In this document: positions 10,810 through 19,329 of the stretch, piece after piece
Position numbering within the stretch: the first letter of the stretch is position 1
Layout of the letters: every line of letters starts with the position of its first letter
Assembly: GCA_947632025.1 (NCBI GenBank)
Contig: CANRNN010000002.1
Span: 1-64,000, forward strand
DNA from: an uncultured Clostridia bacterium
Lineage (GTDB): Bacteria; Bacillota; Clostridia; Oscillospirales; Ruminococcaceae
Reading direction: 5' to 3'
Length of the DNA: 64,000 nucleotides
Notes under the pieces: generated by a model
Told to the model about the DNA's origin: nothing
The model's input: only the letters and a program-made list of their open reading frames with translations
The model's database searches: none
Made by a program: the position numbers and the translations under genes

Positions 10810-11393
10810 AAAATTACGCTACAAGGATCAGGAAGACGCTGCTCGCGCTTCAGGATTCACTTATGAAGCTGCTGGAGGAAGTCCCGCTGTCGGATATTAC
10901 GGTAAAGGAGCTTTGCGAGGGCGCGAACATAAGCCGCGCGACTTTCTACCGTTATTTCAAAAGCGTGGAGGATATGATCCCGCAGATAGAAAAAGAGCTT
11001 TTGTTCGAGTTTTCGGGAGTAATGAACCGCGGTAAGAATATCTCGGATATCGCGGCGGTTATCCGCGATGTAAGCTTTACCGTATACGAGCGGCGCGAGT
11101 ATCTCTCCCGTGTTATGCGTACAGTGCCGGATATTTTGTTTCACGGAAAGCTCCGCGAGGTGCTGAAAAGAATATTCATATCGGAAATAAAGATACGAAT
11201 GCCCGACGCCGGAACGATAAAGACCGATTCGGTGGCGGAGTACTGCGTGGGCGGACTGCTGTCGCTTTATGAAAAATGGATAAGTACCGATTTCTACGGA
11301 CAGGCGCTGACCGTCGGCGAGTTTGCGGACAGCGCGGCTGTGCTGGTGTTGAGTACGATAAATTCCGTATGTCCCGAAGAAAAAACGGATTGA
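10806..11393 (+). CDS. TetR/AcrR-family transcriptional regulator
   Basis: 195 aa. The N-terminal region is a TetR-type helix-turn-helix: LLEEVPLSDITVKELCEGANISRATFYRYFKSVEDMI, including the signature YRYF. The rest is a divergent ligand-binding domain with a C-terminal segment of the kind seen in Firmicute TetR proteins (GGLLSLYEKWIST). It has a GTG start overlapping the yajC stop. The biotin transporter gene follows 12 bp downstream, so a role in regulating that gene is possible but not shown. Confidence 0.88.
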   Translation: MKNYATRIRKTLLALQDSLMKLLEEVPLSDITVKELCEGANISRATFYRYFKSVEDMIPQIEKELLFEFSGVMNRGKNISDIAAVIRDVSFTVYERREYLSRVMRTVPDILFHGKLREVLKRIFISEIKIRMPDAGTIKTDSVAEYCVGGLLSLYEKWISTDFYGQALTVGEFADSAAVLVLSTINSVCPEEKTD

Positions 11394-11405
11394 GAGGAGA
11401 TTGTT

Positions 11406-11972
11406 ATGAAAACAGAAAAGGGTTCTTTATTTACGGTAAGAGGAATGGTGTTCACGGCGATATTCGCGGCGCTTATCTGCGTTGCCGCGCCGTTTTCCGT
11501 GCCATTGCCGGGGCTTGTGCCGATATCGCTTGCGACGTTCGCTGTCTATATCACTGGAGCGCTGCTGGGCGGCAAGCGCGGAGCTTTGGCGGTGCTGGTG
11601 TACATATTGCTCGGCGCGGTGGGACTGCCTGTGTTCTCAAATCACGCGGGCGGATTCGGCGTGCTGTTCGGGGTAACGGGCGGCTACATAATCGGGTATA
11701 TCCCGCTCGCGCTTATCACGGGAGTTTTCGCGGAGATGAAGTCAAAGGCGCATTGGACCGTTCCCGTGGGAATGATTCTCGGAACGCTTGCGCTTTATAC
11801 GTTCGGAACGGCGTGGTTTATGATATTCACGGGAAAGAGCCTTGGCGTGGCGCTTACGGCGTGCGTTCTGCCGTTTTTGCCGTTTGACGGATTGAAGATA
11901 GTGCTGTCGACGCTTATTTCCGTGCCGCTTAAGGCAAGACTTCACAGGATAATCGGCGAGGACAAAAAGTAA
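11406..11972 (+). CDS. bioY: Biotin transporter BioY (ECF S component)
   Basis: 188 aa, six TM segments, substrate-binding subunit of an energy-coupling-factor biotin importer. Family features include an N-terminal MVFTAIFAALICVAAPFSVPLPGLVPISLATFAVYI, the GALLGGKRGALAVLVYILLGAVGLPVFS block and GGFGVLFGVTGGYIIGYI. The ATPase and EcfT subunits are not in the window, as is usual when they are shared between S components. The start follows GAGAGGAGATTGTT. A terminator at 12012 ends the unit. Confidence 0.95.
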   Translation: MKTEKGSLFTVRGMVFTAIFAALICVAAPFSVPLPGLVPISLATFAVYITGALLGGKRGALAVLVYILLGAVGLPVFSNHAGGFGVLFGVTGGYIIGYIPLALITGVFAEMKSKAHWTVPVGMILGTLALYTFGTAWFMIFTGKSLGVALTACVLPFLPFDGLKIVLSTLISVPLKARLHRIIGEDKK

Positions 11973-12011
11973 AATGCTGCGTTTGTATTGACAACGGCGG
12001 TAACAATGCTT

Positions 12012-12050
12012 ACAAAACAGACAACGCTTCTGCTTGTCTGTTTTGTTTTT
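12012..12050 (+). terminator. Terminator after bioY
   Basis: A perfect 13-bp stem (12012-12024 with 12034-12046; arm ACAAAACAGACAA), 9-nt loop, then TTTT. The ribosome binding site of the next gene begins directly after it, so some read-through could feed the AEC transporter gene. Confidence 0.85.
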
Positions 12051-12063
12051 GAGGAGGAGTTTT

Positions 12064-13017
12064 ATGCAGAACGCGCTGATAATCGCGGGTCAGGCGGTGG
12101 TAATGTTTATCCTGCTGGCGGTGGGGTATCTGATTTATAAGCTGAAAATGCTCGACGACAATTCCACGCGGCAGCTTTCAAACATCACGCTTACGGTAGT
12201 AACTCCCGCCGTCATAATAAACGCCTATCAGACGGAATTCAAGCCCGAACTCGCAAAGGGACTTTTATATTCGATGATACTCGCGTTTTTCTGCCAGACG
12301 GTAATGACGATAATCGCGCGGCTTGCCGTTCGGTCAAATCACGCCGACTTTGAGGTAGAGCGGTTCGCGGCGGGGTATTCAAACTGCGCGTTTATGGGAA
12401 TTCCGCTGGCGGAGGCTGCGTTCGGAGCGGAGGGAGTTTTCTACCTTACCAGCTTCATTACCGCGTTCAACGTCTTTATGTGGACGCACGGGGTCGTCCT
12501 TATGGGCGGGAAACAGAAAGCTTCCCCGAAGTCGCTGCTTAAGATAGTGACCTCGCCCGCCATAATCGCAATAGCGCTGGGACTTGTCTTTTTCTTTGCG
12601 GGAGTGGATCTGCCCGACCTTGTCGATAAGCCCATAACCTACATAGCTTCCATGAACACCCCGCTTGCAATGATAGTTTCGGGAGCGACTATAGCAAAGG
12701 CGGGGCTGCTTTCGGGACTTAAAAAACCGAGAGTATATTATGTACAGTCGCTTAAGCTGCTTGTGATACCGCTTATTCTGGCGGCTGTTGTCGTGAACGC
12801 CGAGAGATTCGGGGTAAGCCCTCTTGTCGTGAGGACGGTGCTTATGGCGGCAAGCTCGCCGACAGCGTCCGCGTCGATAATGTTCGCCTACCGTTTCGGC
12901 AAGAACGAGGAGTATGCTTCAAATCATTTCACATTTTCGACAGTAGCGTGCATTATAACTATTCCCCTTGTATTGACCGCCGTGGGCTTTTTCGAGAAGA
13001 TTTACGGCATAGTGTGA
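12064..13017 (+). CDS. AEC-family transporter (auxin efflux carrier type)
   Basis: 317 aa with about ten TM segments. The pattern is that of bacterial AEC permeases (malate/malonate or amino-acid efflux type): an N-terminal VVMFILLAVGYLIYKLKMLDDNSTRQLSNITLTVVTPAVIINAY, with the conserved Asn/Pro positions, and a second repeat ending ASSPTASASIMFAYRFGKNEEYASNHFTFSTVACIITIPL. Substrate not predictable. The ORF is open to a TTG at 12034, but that lies in the terminator stem; the ATG at 12064 has GAGGAGGAGTTTT in front. It is followed by an AT-rich region with a separate promoter. Confidence 0.9.
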   Translation: MQNALIIAGQAVVMFILLAVGYLIYKLKMLDDNSTRQLSNITLTVVTPAVIINAYQTEFKPELAKGLLYSMILAFFCQTVMTIIARLAVRSNHADFEVERFAAGYSNCAFMGIPLAEAAFGAEGVFYLTSFITAFNVFMWTHGVVLMGGKQKASPKSLLKIVTSPAIIAIALGLVFFFAGVDLPDLVDKPITYIASMNTPLAMIVSGATIAKAGLLSGLKKPRVYYVQSLKLLVIPLILAAVVVNAERFGVSPLVVRTVLMAASSPTASASIMFAYRFGKNEEYASNHFTFSTVACIITIPLVLTAVGFFEKIYGIV

Positions 13018-13080
13018 ATAATTTGTAAAAATTGTGCAAAATATCCAAAATTAAACTTGTAAATTTGTGATAAATGATAA

Positions 13081-13109
13081 TTGAAAAAATTAAAAAAAAA
13101 TGTTATAAT
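13081..13109 (+). promoter_or_regulatory. Promoter of an orphan RNA unit
   Basis: TTGAAA (13081-13086), exactly 17 bp, TATAAT (13104-13109). The next ORF (apbE) starts about 200 bp later, beyond a terminator. Confidence 0.8.
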
Positions 13110-13115
13110 CATAAT

Positions 13116-13269
13116 GTAATAAATATGCAAGATAGTATTGTAGCTTTTATGGCTTACATACTTCTTAATATATTTTCCCCAATTATTTTGCCGATTAAAG
13201 TTTCCCCAAACGGTCGGCAGATTTGATTTGAGTTGCCGCTGGCACCCCCTTGTCAGCGGGTCTTTTTTT
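13116..13269 (+). ncRNA. Candidate small RNA or apbE leader attenuator (about 150 nt)
   Basis: The segment between a consensus promoter and a Rho-independent terminator (stem CCGCTGGCA 13236-13244 with TGTCAGCGG 13251-13259, then GTCTTTTTTT) has no credible ORF. It contains two TTTCCCCAA motifs (around 13174-13182 and 13201-13209), each followed by a GCCGATT- or GTCGGCAGATT-like stretch. C-rich single-stranded loops of this kind pair with Shine-Dalgarno sequences in several Firmicute regulatory RNAs; this is only an analogy. It could equally be a transcription attenuator for apbE, 40 bp downstream. Confidence 0.5.
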
Positions 13270-13309
13270 ACCCGAAAAACGAATTAGTCATAACTAACGA
13301 GGAGGCTGA

Positions 13310-14323
13310 ATGAAAAACAGGATATTATTGACAGCGTTGCTGCTCTCGGTTTTTGTACTGATAGGGTGCTTTATTTTCGTAAGACCGACGGAGCATACCG
13401 AAACATTTTTCGCTATGGATACATTTATGAGCGTGACGGCTTACGGCAGACAAGCCGAAGAAGCCGTCCTGAAAGTCCGTGAGGCGATAATCCGCGAGGA
13501 CGCTTTGTGGTCGGTCACGAACGAACGAAGCGACATCTTCCTTGTGAATAGAAAAGGTTCGGGCGAGGTCGACAGCGAAACGGCAGAGCTTGTTTCGTTC
13601 GCTCTTGATATGGCAAAGGAAACAGGCGGGGCGCTGGACCCGACTGTCTATCCCATACTTTCCGAGTGGGGCTTTACAAAATCCGAGCATAACGTCCCGT
13701 CTGAAGAGGTCATAGAGGAAAAACTTAAGCTTGTGGGCTATGAACGTGCAAATGTTCGGGATAATACGATAACACTGAGCGAGGGAACACAGCTGGATCT
13801 CGGCGCTGTCGCAAAGGGCTTCGCAAGCAATAAAGCCGTCGAGATACTCACGAAAAACGGCGTAAATTCGGCGCTTATCTACCTCGGCGGGAATATATAC
13901 GCCCTCGGCGGGAAATCCGACGGCAGACCGTGGCTGATAGGAGTTCAGGACCCCGTCGCACTGGATAACGTCGGCGTGCTGGAGCTTGTGGACGCCGCCG
14001 CGGTCACTTCGGGAAACTACGAGAGATATTTCACCGCCGACGACGGCACGACATACGGTCATATAATCGACCCCGCGACGGGGTATCCCGTCGATAACGA
14101 CCTGCTTTCCGTGACTGTGGTATCTCCCGACGGCGCTGTCTGCGACGCGCTTTCCACGGCTCTGTTCGTAATGGGAAGCGAGCGCGCCGAAAAGTATTTT
14201 TTGTCACATTCGGGCTTTGAGATATTGCTTATCACGAAATCCGACGAGATAATCATTTCAAGCGCCCTTGCCGAAAAATTTACGCTTGCGGACAGAAAAA
14301 ACTACACGGTAAGGGTCATTTAG
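13310..14323 (+). CDS. apbE: FAD:protein FMN transferase (ApbE), lipoprotein
   Basis: 337 aa. It transfers FMN from FAD to a Thr/Ser of target redox proteins outside the membrane. The N-terminus has a lipoprotein signal with lipobox LIGC, Cys20. Family motifs follow: FFAMDTFMSVTAYG, GGALDPTVYPILSEWGF, LDLGAVAKGFASNKAVEIL, SALIYLGGNIYALGG, and the Mg-binding/catalytic region AAAVTSGNYERYF ... YGHIIDPATGYPVDND. The start follows ACGAGGAGGCTGA. No protein with an obvious flavinylation motif is encoded in the window; the nearby RnfD-like protein seems to lack one. Confidence 0.95.
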   Translation: MKNRILLTALLLSVFVLIGCFIFVRPTEHTETFFAMDTFMSVTAYGRQAEEAVLKVREAIIREDALWSVTNERSDIFLVNRKGSGEVDSETAELVSFALDMAKETGGALDPTVYPILSEWGFTKSEHNVPSEEVIEEKLKLVGYERANVRDNTITLSEGTQLDLGAVAKGFASNKAVEILTKNGVNSALIYLGGNIYALGGKSDGRPWLIGVQDPVALDNVGVLELVDAAAVTSGNYERYFTADDGTTYGHIIDPATGYPVDNDLLSVTVVSPDGAVCDALSTALFVMGSERAEKYFLSHSGFEILLITKSDEIIISSALAEKFTLADRKNYTVRVI

Positions 14324-14356
14324 GAAATCAGGCAAGACGATATATGATATTAAAAT

Positions 14357-14385
14357 AAAAAGAGCCGTATGATACGGCTCTTTTT
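14357..14385. terminator. Bidirectional terminator between apbE and dgkA
   Basis: A perfect palindrome: AAAAAGAGCCGT arms around TATGATA, giving T5 tails on both strands. The converging apbE and dgkA genes end on either side. Confidence 0.92.
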
Positions 14386-14394
14386 CTGTACGGG

Positions 14395-14862
14395 TCATTG
14401 TTCCTTTTCCTTGTCGCGCCTGCTTTTCGGCAGGAACACCACGCACCACGCCAGCGCCACCGACAATATCAGCGCCGCCAGCCTCAGCGGTTCGGAGAAA
14501 AACAACAGTATCAGCCCCAGAACGTCCTTTCTCCAGAACAGTATTATCCCCACCGCCACGGCGCTTGCCGCGGCTATAAGCACCGCTCCCGCCGCACAGT
14601 CCTTCGCTATGCGGATAAGCGGGTCGTTTTCCTTGGAAACGCTGTCCGCGAGCCGTTCCAGAGCCGTGTTCACAAGCTCCAGAGCTATCACTCCCCCGCA
14701 CGTCAGAAACAGCACAGCCCATTCCGCAGCCGAAAACGAATAGAACTTCGCAGCGAAAAATATCACGAACGCCGCCGTACACAGGTGAAACCTGAAATTC
14801 CTCTCGGAAAACGCGGACGCTATCCCGCGCCCCGCGTAATAGAATCCTCTTAAAAAATCCAT
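14395..14862 (-). CDS. dgkA: Diacylglycerol/undecaprenol kinase family protein
   Basis: 155 aa, three to four TM segments. It phosphorylates membrane lipid alcohols; Gram-positive members mostly act on undecaprenol for cell-wall carrier recycling. The signature is seen in FRFHLCTAAFVIFFAAKFYSFSAAEWAVLFLTCGGVIALELVNTALERLADSVS (the ExxNTAxE motif) and IAKDCAAGAVLIAAASAVAVG. It follows ybeY by 21 bp and is the last gene of a minus-strand operon with phoH. About 15 extra charged residues at the C-terminus are not family-typical. Confidence 0.93.
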   Translation of the reverse strand: MDFLRGFYYAGRGIASAFSERNFRFHLCTAAFVIFFAAKFYSFSAAEWAVLFLTCGGVIALELVNTALERLADSVSKENDPLIRIAKDCAAGAVLIAAASAVAVGIILFWRKDVLGLILLFFSEPLRLAALILSVALAWCVVFLPKSRRDKEKEQ

Positions 14863-14883
14863 ATAATTACCGCCTTGATATTC

Positions 14884-15351
14884 TTACCTTGTTATGCCCA
14901 GCGACTGAAGCACCTTTTCCTGCTTGCCGAACATCTCGGCTTCCTCTTCGGGCGTGGTGTGGTCGTACCCCAGCAGGTGGAACAGGGAGTGCGTGATAAG
15001 AAACGCCACTTCCCGTCTGAAAGAGTGACCGTATTCCTCCGCCTGCGCCGCCGCCCGTTCAAGTGAAATGACGATATCCCCCAACAGGATAGCGCCGTTG
15101 TCGGGGTCGCTCTCAAATTCCTCGTCGCCCATAGGAAACGACAGCACGTCCGTTTCGCGGTCTATCCCGCGGAATTCGGAGTTGAATTTGCGGATATTCT
15201 CGTTGTCCGTAAATGTCACCGAAAGCTCCGCGTCGTCCGAAATGCCCTCTTCTTTGAGAGCCGCAGCCGCGCAGTCCCTGATAAGCTTTTCGGCGTTTTC
15301 GGGCGGGGAGAGCTTGTCCTGTTCGTCGGCAAGGTCAATAAAGATTTTCAT
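14884..15351 (-). CDS. ybeY: Endoribonuclease YbeY
   Basis: 155 aa. A zinc-dependent RNase for 16S rRNA 3' processing and ribosome quality control. The metal motif is visible at HSLFHLLGYDH near residue 117 (family HGxLHLxGYDH; the Gly is Ser here, but all three His are kept), preceded by TDVLSFPM and LGDIVISLERAAAQAEEYGHSFRREVAFLITH. Between phoH and dgkA, which is the classical Firmicute order phoH-ybeY-dgkA. It starts 10 bp after phoH. Confidence 0.96.
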   Translation of the reverse strand: MKIFIDLADEQDKLSPPENAEKLIRDCAAAALKEEGISDDAELSVTFTDNENIRKFNSEFRGIDRETDVLSFPMGDEEFESDPDNGAILLGDIVISLERAAAQAEEYGHSFRREVAFLITHSLFHLLGYDHTTPEEEAEMFGKQEKVLQSLGITR

Positions 15352-15361
15352 ATAATTACAT

Positions 15362-16348
15362 TCAGCTCCTCCACGCGCCGCGTTCCGATTTGGAACTTCC
15401 GTGATATTCGTCGTAAGCTCTTACTATATCCTGCACGAGCTTGTGACGCACCACGTCCTTTTCTGTGAAACGGTTCTGCGCGATGTCCTCGACCCCGCGA
15501 AGCACTTTAAGCGCTTCGATAAGCCCCGACTTTTTCGCTTCGGGAAGGTCTATCTGCGTTATATCGCCCGTTATAACCATTTTCGAGTTGAATCCCAGAC
15601 GCGTTAGGAACATCTTCATCTGTTCGCGGGTGGTGTTCTGCGCTTCGTCGAGAATGATAAAGCTGTCGTCGAGCGTTCTGCCGCGCATATACGCAAGCGG
15701 AGCGACCTCTATCGCGCCGTGTTCGGAGAGCTTTGAAAAACTCTCCTGTCCGAACATCTCGAAAAGAGCGTCGTACAGCGGTCTTAGATACGGGTCTACC
15801 TTGTTTTGCAGATCTCCCGGAAGAAACCCCAGTTTCTCTCCCGCTTCGACAGCGGGACGCGTTAAAATTATTCTCTGCACCTGCTTCTGCCTGAACGCCG
15901 TCACCGCGAGCGCCACCGCAAGATACGTTTTTCCCGTACCCGCAGGACCCACCCCGAAAGTTATCGTATGCGAGCGTATCATATCGCAGTATTTTTTCTG
16001 TCCGACGGTCTTGGGCTTTATGGGCTTTCCCGAATAGGAAACGCACACGCAGTCGCCCGACATCGAGGCTATCTCGTTTTCCGCGCCGTCGTTTACCATA
16101 GCCACGGCGTAGCGGACGTTCTGCTCGTCGATTGTTTCTCCTCTTAGGAAGCTCTCGCACAGGGAATTTACTGCCTTTTCAGCCTTTGAAACGGAAAACT
16201 CGTCGTCGCCGACTATTTTCACCTCGCTTCCGCGGGCGAATATCGTCACGGAAAACGCTTTCTGGATAACGTTAATATTTTTGTCGAAATCTCCGAACAC
16301 AGCGCGCAGCTGCTCGGTATTGGAAATTGATAAAGTTTTATCCGCCAT
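15362..16348 (-). CDS. phoH: PhoH-family ATPase
   Basis: 328 aa. A P-loop ATPase of the PhoH/YbeZ type, thought to act with YbeY in RNA metabolism. Residues 1-90 form a KH-like N-terminal part. The nucleotide site is GVGPAGTGKT near residue 135 with Walker B FIILDEAQNTT near residue 230 and MVITGDITQIDLP soon after. It is first or second in the operon: the upstream lipase-like gene ends 4 bp before its start, so the two are probably co-transcribed from the promoter at 17720-17748. Confidence 0.96.
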   Translation of the reverse strand: MADKTLSISNTEQLRAVFGDFDKNINVIQKAFSVTIFARGSEVKIVGDDEFSVSKAEKAVNSLCESFLRGETIDEQNVRYAVAMVNDGAENEIASMSGDCVCVSYSGKPIKPKTVGQKKYCDMIRSHTITFGVGPAGTGKTYLAVALAVTAFRQKQVQRIILTRPAVEAGEKLGFLPGDLQNKVDPYLRPLYDALFEMFGQESFSKLSEHGAIEVAPLAYMRGRTLDDSFIILDEAQNTTREQMKMFLTRLGFNSKMVITGDITQIDLPEAKKSGLIEALKVLRGVEDIAQNRFTEKDVVRHKLVQDIVRAYDEYHGSSKSERGAWRS

Positions 16349-16352
16349 CGGT

Positions 16353-17687
16353 TCAGAATCCTCTCTTTTTCAGGTCGGCAGCTATCTGCACATACATTTC
16401 TCTCACGTCGAATCCCGCTATATTCTCGCGGTTCAGGTCTATCATATCGGCGTGAGTTATGCCGCGTTTGCCTTTGGGATAAATCGGGGTAAATCTCTCT
16501 CCCCATTCCGCGGAGGTCAGGGCGACAAGTCCGTCGTTGTCGCCGTCGTACTTTTTGACTATCGGATAGGAAACGTTCAGCGGGAATTTTCCGCTTCGGG
16601 AATTCAGCGCCTTGCTTCCGAACGACTGATACATCACGTCCTCCGAATCGGCGACTTCTTTGTTGAACTCCTCGCAGTAGCTGTTTGTAAGGCACTTGAC
16701 CGCAGCCATAAAGTCGGGCGATTTGTCGCCGAGCATATAAAACGCCTTGTTGTAGGTATGCTCTATCATGCTCTTGAACTTCTCCGGCGCGGTTTTCAGC
16801 AGATATTCCGCGAAAATGCAGCCCCTGTGCGGAGTGTTTATAGTCGTCAGCGACGCGACGTACTTGTCGCAGCCCAGTTTCGAGATAGCGTACCGCGAAT
16901 CCAGTCCGCCCTTCGAGTGCGCGATAATATTCACTTTCCCGCAGCCCGTGGTGGATACTATTTCCTCTATTTTTTTCGCAAGCTCTTTCGAGCTTTCCGC
17001 CACCGAAAGTGCGCTCTGCTGTTCGCCGTAGTATATCACCGCGCCGTTTTTCTCAAGCTCGGCGGGTATCCTGCCCCAATAGTTGAGAAGTCTGCTGTCG
17101 CGGAAGAAAACTCCGTGTACCAGCAGGATAGGGTATTTTGTTTCGCATATTTTCTCGTTCATACGGCTTTCGTCGAGCTTGTACTTTTCTGTTTCAAAAT
17201 CAGCTTCCCGACGAACCTTCGTGTAGATTATCATAAGCATAACGAGATTTGCTATCGGCACCATTCCGAAGACTATGCCCAGCACGCGTATTTTTATCCC
17301 CAGCTGCACCGACGTGAGGTACACTCTTATTATCCCGTCCCAGAATATCGCGGACTCTCCCAGCAACAGTACTATCAGCCACACGACATACGGCGTCCAG
17401 TTGTCTATTCCCTTAAAAATATCCGATATGAATTCCCCCGCGAACACCGCCGAAGATATCATGGTTATCCAGAATATGAGTATAAGCTCCGCTCCGTCGC
17501 CCAACACTTTCAGCCTGAACGTTGGGTATTTTCTTACGGACGGAAATACGCACATCACCGGCAAAAACAGTGCGAACACCACGCCGACCGCGATATTTGC
17601 GGCAAGCGGAGCTTCTCTTAAGATATACGCGAAATTCAGTCCGAACACTAACAACAGGCAGTTTATTATTCTTACAAGAACGTTCAT
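16353..17687 (-). CDS. Membrane protein with C-terminal alpha/beta-hydrolase (lipase) domain
   Basis: 444 aa. Residues 1-160 hold about five hydrophobic segments. The rest is an alpha/beta hydrolase of the triacylglycerol lipase/PGAP1-like kind: YPILLVHGVFFRD (oxyanion strand), the nucleophile elbow IIAHSKGGLDSRYAI (Ser in AHSKG), LTTINTPHRG, and a late GDNDGLVALTSAEWG supplying the Asp. Membrane-tethered lipid or ester hydrolysis is likely. The ATG at 17687 has AGGAGGAAGT in front; the frame extends a few codons upstream without a better signal. It shares an operon with phoH. Confidence 0.85.
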   Translation of the reverse strand: MNVLVRIINCLLLVFGLNFAYILREAPLAANIAVGVVFALFLPVMCVFPSVRKYPTFRLKVLGDGAELILIFWITMISSAVFAGEFISDIFKGIDNWTPYVVWLIVLLLGESAIFWDGIIRVYLTSVQLGIKIRVLGIVFGMVPIANLVMLMIIYTKVRREADFETEKYKLDESRMNEKICETKYPILLVHGVFFRDSRLLNYWGRIPAELEKNGAVIYYGEQQSALSVAESSKELAKKIEEIVSTTGCGKVNIIAHSKGGLDSRYAISKLGCDKYVASLTTINTPHRGCIFAEYLLKTAPEKFKSMIEHTYNKAFYMLGDKSPDFMAAVKCLTNSYCEEFNKEVADSEDVMYQSFGSKALNSRSGKFPLNVSYPIVKKYDGDNDGLVALTSAEWGERFTPIYPKGKRGITHADMIDLNRENIAGFDVREMYVQIAADLKKRGF

Positions 17688-17719
17688 ACTTCCTCCTTTT
17701 ATCACACAGCCCTACTTAT

Positions 17720-17748
17720 ATTATACAACCGCAGGCAAGATTTGTCAA
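17720..17748 (-). promoter_or_regulatory. Consensus promoter for the lipase-phoH-ybeY-dgkA operon
   Basis: On the minus strand TTGACA (17748-17743), 17 bp, TATAAT (17725-17720), about 30 bp upstream of the lipase ATG. A perfect match to the SigA consensus. Confidence 0.88.
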
Positions 17749-17806
17749 CTCAATTTTCGGGAATATTCCCGTCACACGGGATAAAATATTAGTGCGGGGG
17801 TGCTTT

Positions 17807-17932
17807 ATGAATATTATATCCTGCGGTGAAAACTGCCGCCATCAGACGGACGGATACTGTATGCTTGAGGACTTGACGCACGCCGAAGCCGACGCTTCAA
17901 TGAAGTGCAGATATTTTTCTCCGCGCGGCTAG
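17807..17932 (+). CDS. Small cysteine-rich protein (41 aa)
   Basis: A short ORF after GTGCGGGGGTGCTTT. It has four cysteines (Cys6, Cys10, Cys18 and one near residue 35) in a CGENCRHQ ... YC ... KCRYFSP arrangement that could bind a metal ion. I recall similar short proteins as conserved orphans in Clostridia, but no function is established. The next element is a strong terminator, so it is a single-gene unit lying between two minus-strand operons. Confidence 0.7.
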   Translation: MNIISCGENCRHQTDGYCMLEDLTHAEADASMKCRYFSPRG

Positions 17933-17936
17933 GCGC

Positions 17937-17967
17937 AAAAAATCCCGAATGAAGATTCGGGATTTTT
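17937..17967. terminator. Bidirectional terminator
   Basis: A 13-bp perfect stem (AAAAATCCCGAAT / ATTCGGGATTTTT) with loop GAAG. It ends the 41-aa gene and also lies directly downstream of the minus-strand phage structural operon. Confidence 0.92.
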
Positions 17968-18000
17968 CTGTAAGGGAAACTGTTTTCCGAGCCCGAATTG

Positions 18001-19314
18001 TCAGTTGGTTATTTCGTAGCGTATCTGAAGCGCGTGCATATCTGTCTTTTCGATAGGCTCGGAGAGATTGTTTATCGTGACCAGATAGTTCGTCATAAAC
18101 ATCAGCGCCAGTGTCGTTTCCTGCGACGAGGTGTAGTATTTTACACGGTACGGGAATTCTATCCCGTAATGCTCCGTGTGACGGAACGAGTCGGAATAAA
18201 GAAGCGGATAGTCGTCGTATCCGATATACTTCTTGTAGTGATAGCCGTTATACGTCACAGAAGCCATAAGATAGCCGTCGCAGATGTAAAAGTTGCTTAT
18301 CCTCTCGCATTCCTGCTCGGATATCAGCCCTCCGGAAGCGGTGAAAGTGTATATCTTGTTGTTGGAAGTGTTGTCCGTCGCGATATAGAATTTTCCTTTG
18401 CAGACCGCTCCGCAGTAAGTGCCCATACCGTTGTTGTAGACCATGGTGAAGGTGTGTTCCTCCGTCATTTTTTCCGAAGCGGGGTCTATACAGGCAAACT
18501 GAATTATCTGATGTTCGCGCGTGGGGTCGGGTTCGACGTGTAAGAACCACAGCTTGTCCTCGTCGGGGTCGTAGAAGAAGTGCTGTATCGACGACACGCT
18601 GAACGGAAGTTCAACGGACGTTTCCGATATTGATTTAGCTCTCGTAAGCGACGTTATGGTGTCGTTTATCATGACCGCCGAGGGGTCGCCGATGGAGTTT
18701 TTGTGCAGCGTCACCTTTCCCGTGCTCAGTCTGAACGAATAAAGTAAATTCCTGTCGAACCGTCCGTAGTAGGAATAAGGCACGATAATCGTTGTCGGGA
18801 TAGAATCTACCGACGACGCTTCCATTACATTGACAGAACACGAAAGCGCCATATCCGACCCTCTGTCCGTCCTGAATCCGATATCCCCGAAAAGGAAATT
18901 CGTAAGCCCTATACACTTGATAGTCCCGACGGCCTTTTCGGGAGCGAAATCCCATACAAAGCGATAGCCGTTGTCTATCTCTCCGCTCTGGCTCGCGTTG
19001 AAAGTGCCGCGCCCCGAATTTGTTCCCGTGTAAGCTCTGCCCGCGCCGCCCACGGGAATGTATTCGGGCTTTATAATGTAGTTTTTTCTGTCCTCTTCGA
19101 TATTGCTGCCGAACAGCACCACCCCTCCCGCAAGCTTGTTGTAGACAGGCATAAACTGCGATAAGACCAAAGTGGAGTTGAAGTTTATATTTGAGATCGC
19201 GGGAATGTTTATTATTTTTTCCAAAACGTCCGTCACGATATTGTGTTCTTCAAGACGCTTTACTACCCGTCCGCTGTCCTTGTCGGTAAGTATCAGGCTT
19301 GCTTTGCCCTGCAT
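18001..19314 (-). CDS. Phage-type structural protein, probable tail fibre/receptor-binding like
   Basis: 437 aa, last gene of the minus-strand capsid operon; not recognised by a specific motif. It is rich in Tyr, Ser, Thr and Asn and in beta-strand-like segments, with no signal peptide, TM segment or enzyme motif. The N-terminus (MQGKASLILTDKDSGRV) and the many short hydrophobic/aromatic strands are typical of phage tail-tip or fibre proteins. It starts 15 bp after the tail-tip gene. The position at the operon end also fits a host-recognition protein. The assignment rests mainly on context. Confidence 0.6.
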   Translation of the reverse strand: MQGKASLILTDKDSGRVVKRLEEHNIVTDVLEKIINIPAISNINFNSTLVLSQFMPVYNKLAGGVVLFGSNIEEDRKNYIIKPEYIPVGGAGRAYTGTNSGRGTFNASQSGEIDNGYRFVWDFAPEKAVGTIKCIGLTNFLFGDIGFRTDRGSDMALSCSVNVMEASSVDSIPTTIIVPYSYYGRFDRNLLYSFRLSTGKVTLHKNSIGDPSAVMINDTITSLTRAKSISETSVELPFSVSSIQHFFYDPDEDKLWFLHVEPDPTREHQIIQFACIDPASEKMTEEHTFTMVYNNGMGTYCGAVCKGKFYIATDNTSNNKIYTFTASGGLISEQECERISNFYICDGYLMASVTYNGYHYKKYIGYDDYPLLYSDSFRHTEHYGIEFPYRVKYYTSSQETTLALMFMTNYLVTINNLSEPIEKTDMHALQIRYEITN

Positions 19315-19329
19315 AAGAGAATCACTCCT

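Noticed and set aside
16281-17621. Long ORF (446 codons) antisense to the lipase gene
   Set aside because: No ribosome binding site, no family resemblance, composition rich in His/Arg/Tyr as expected of a shadow frame of a real minus-strand gene.
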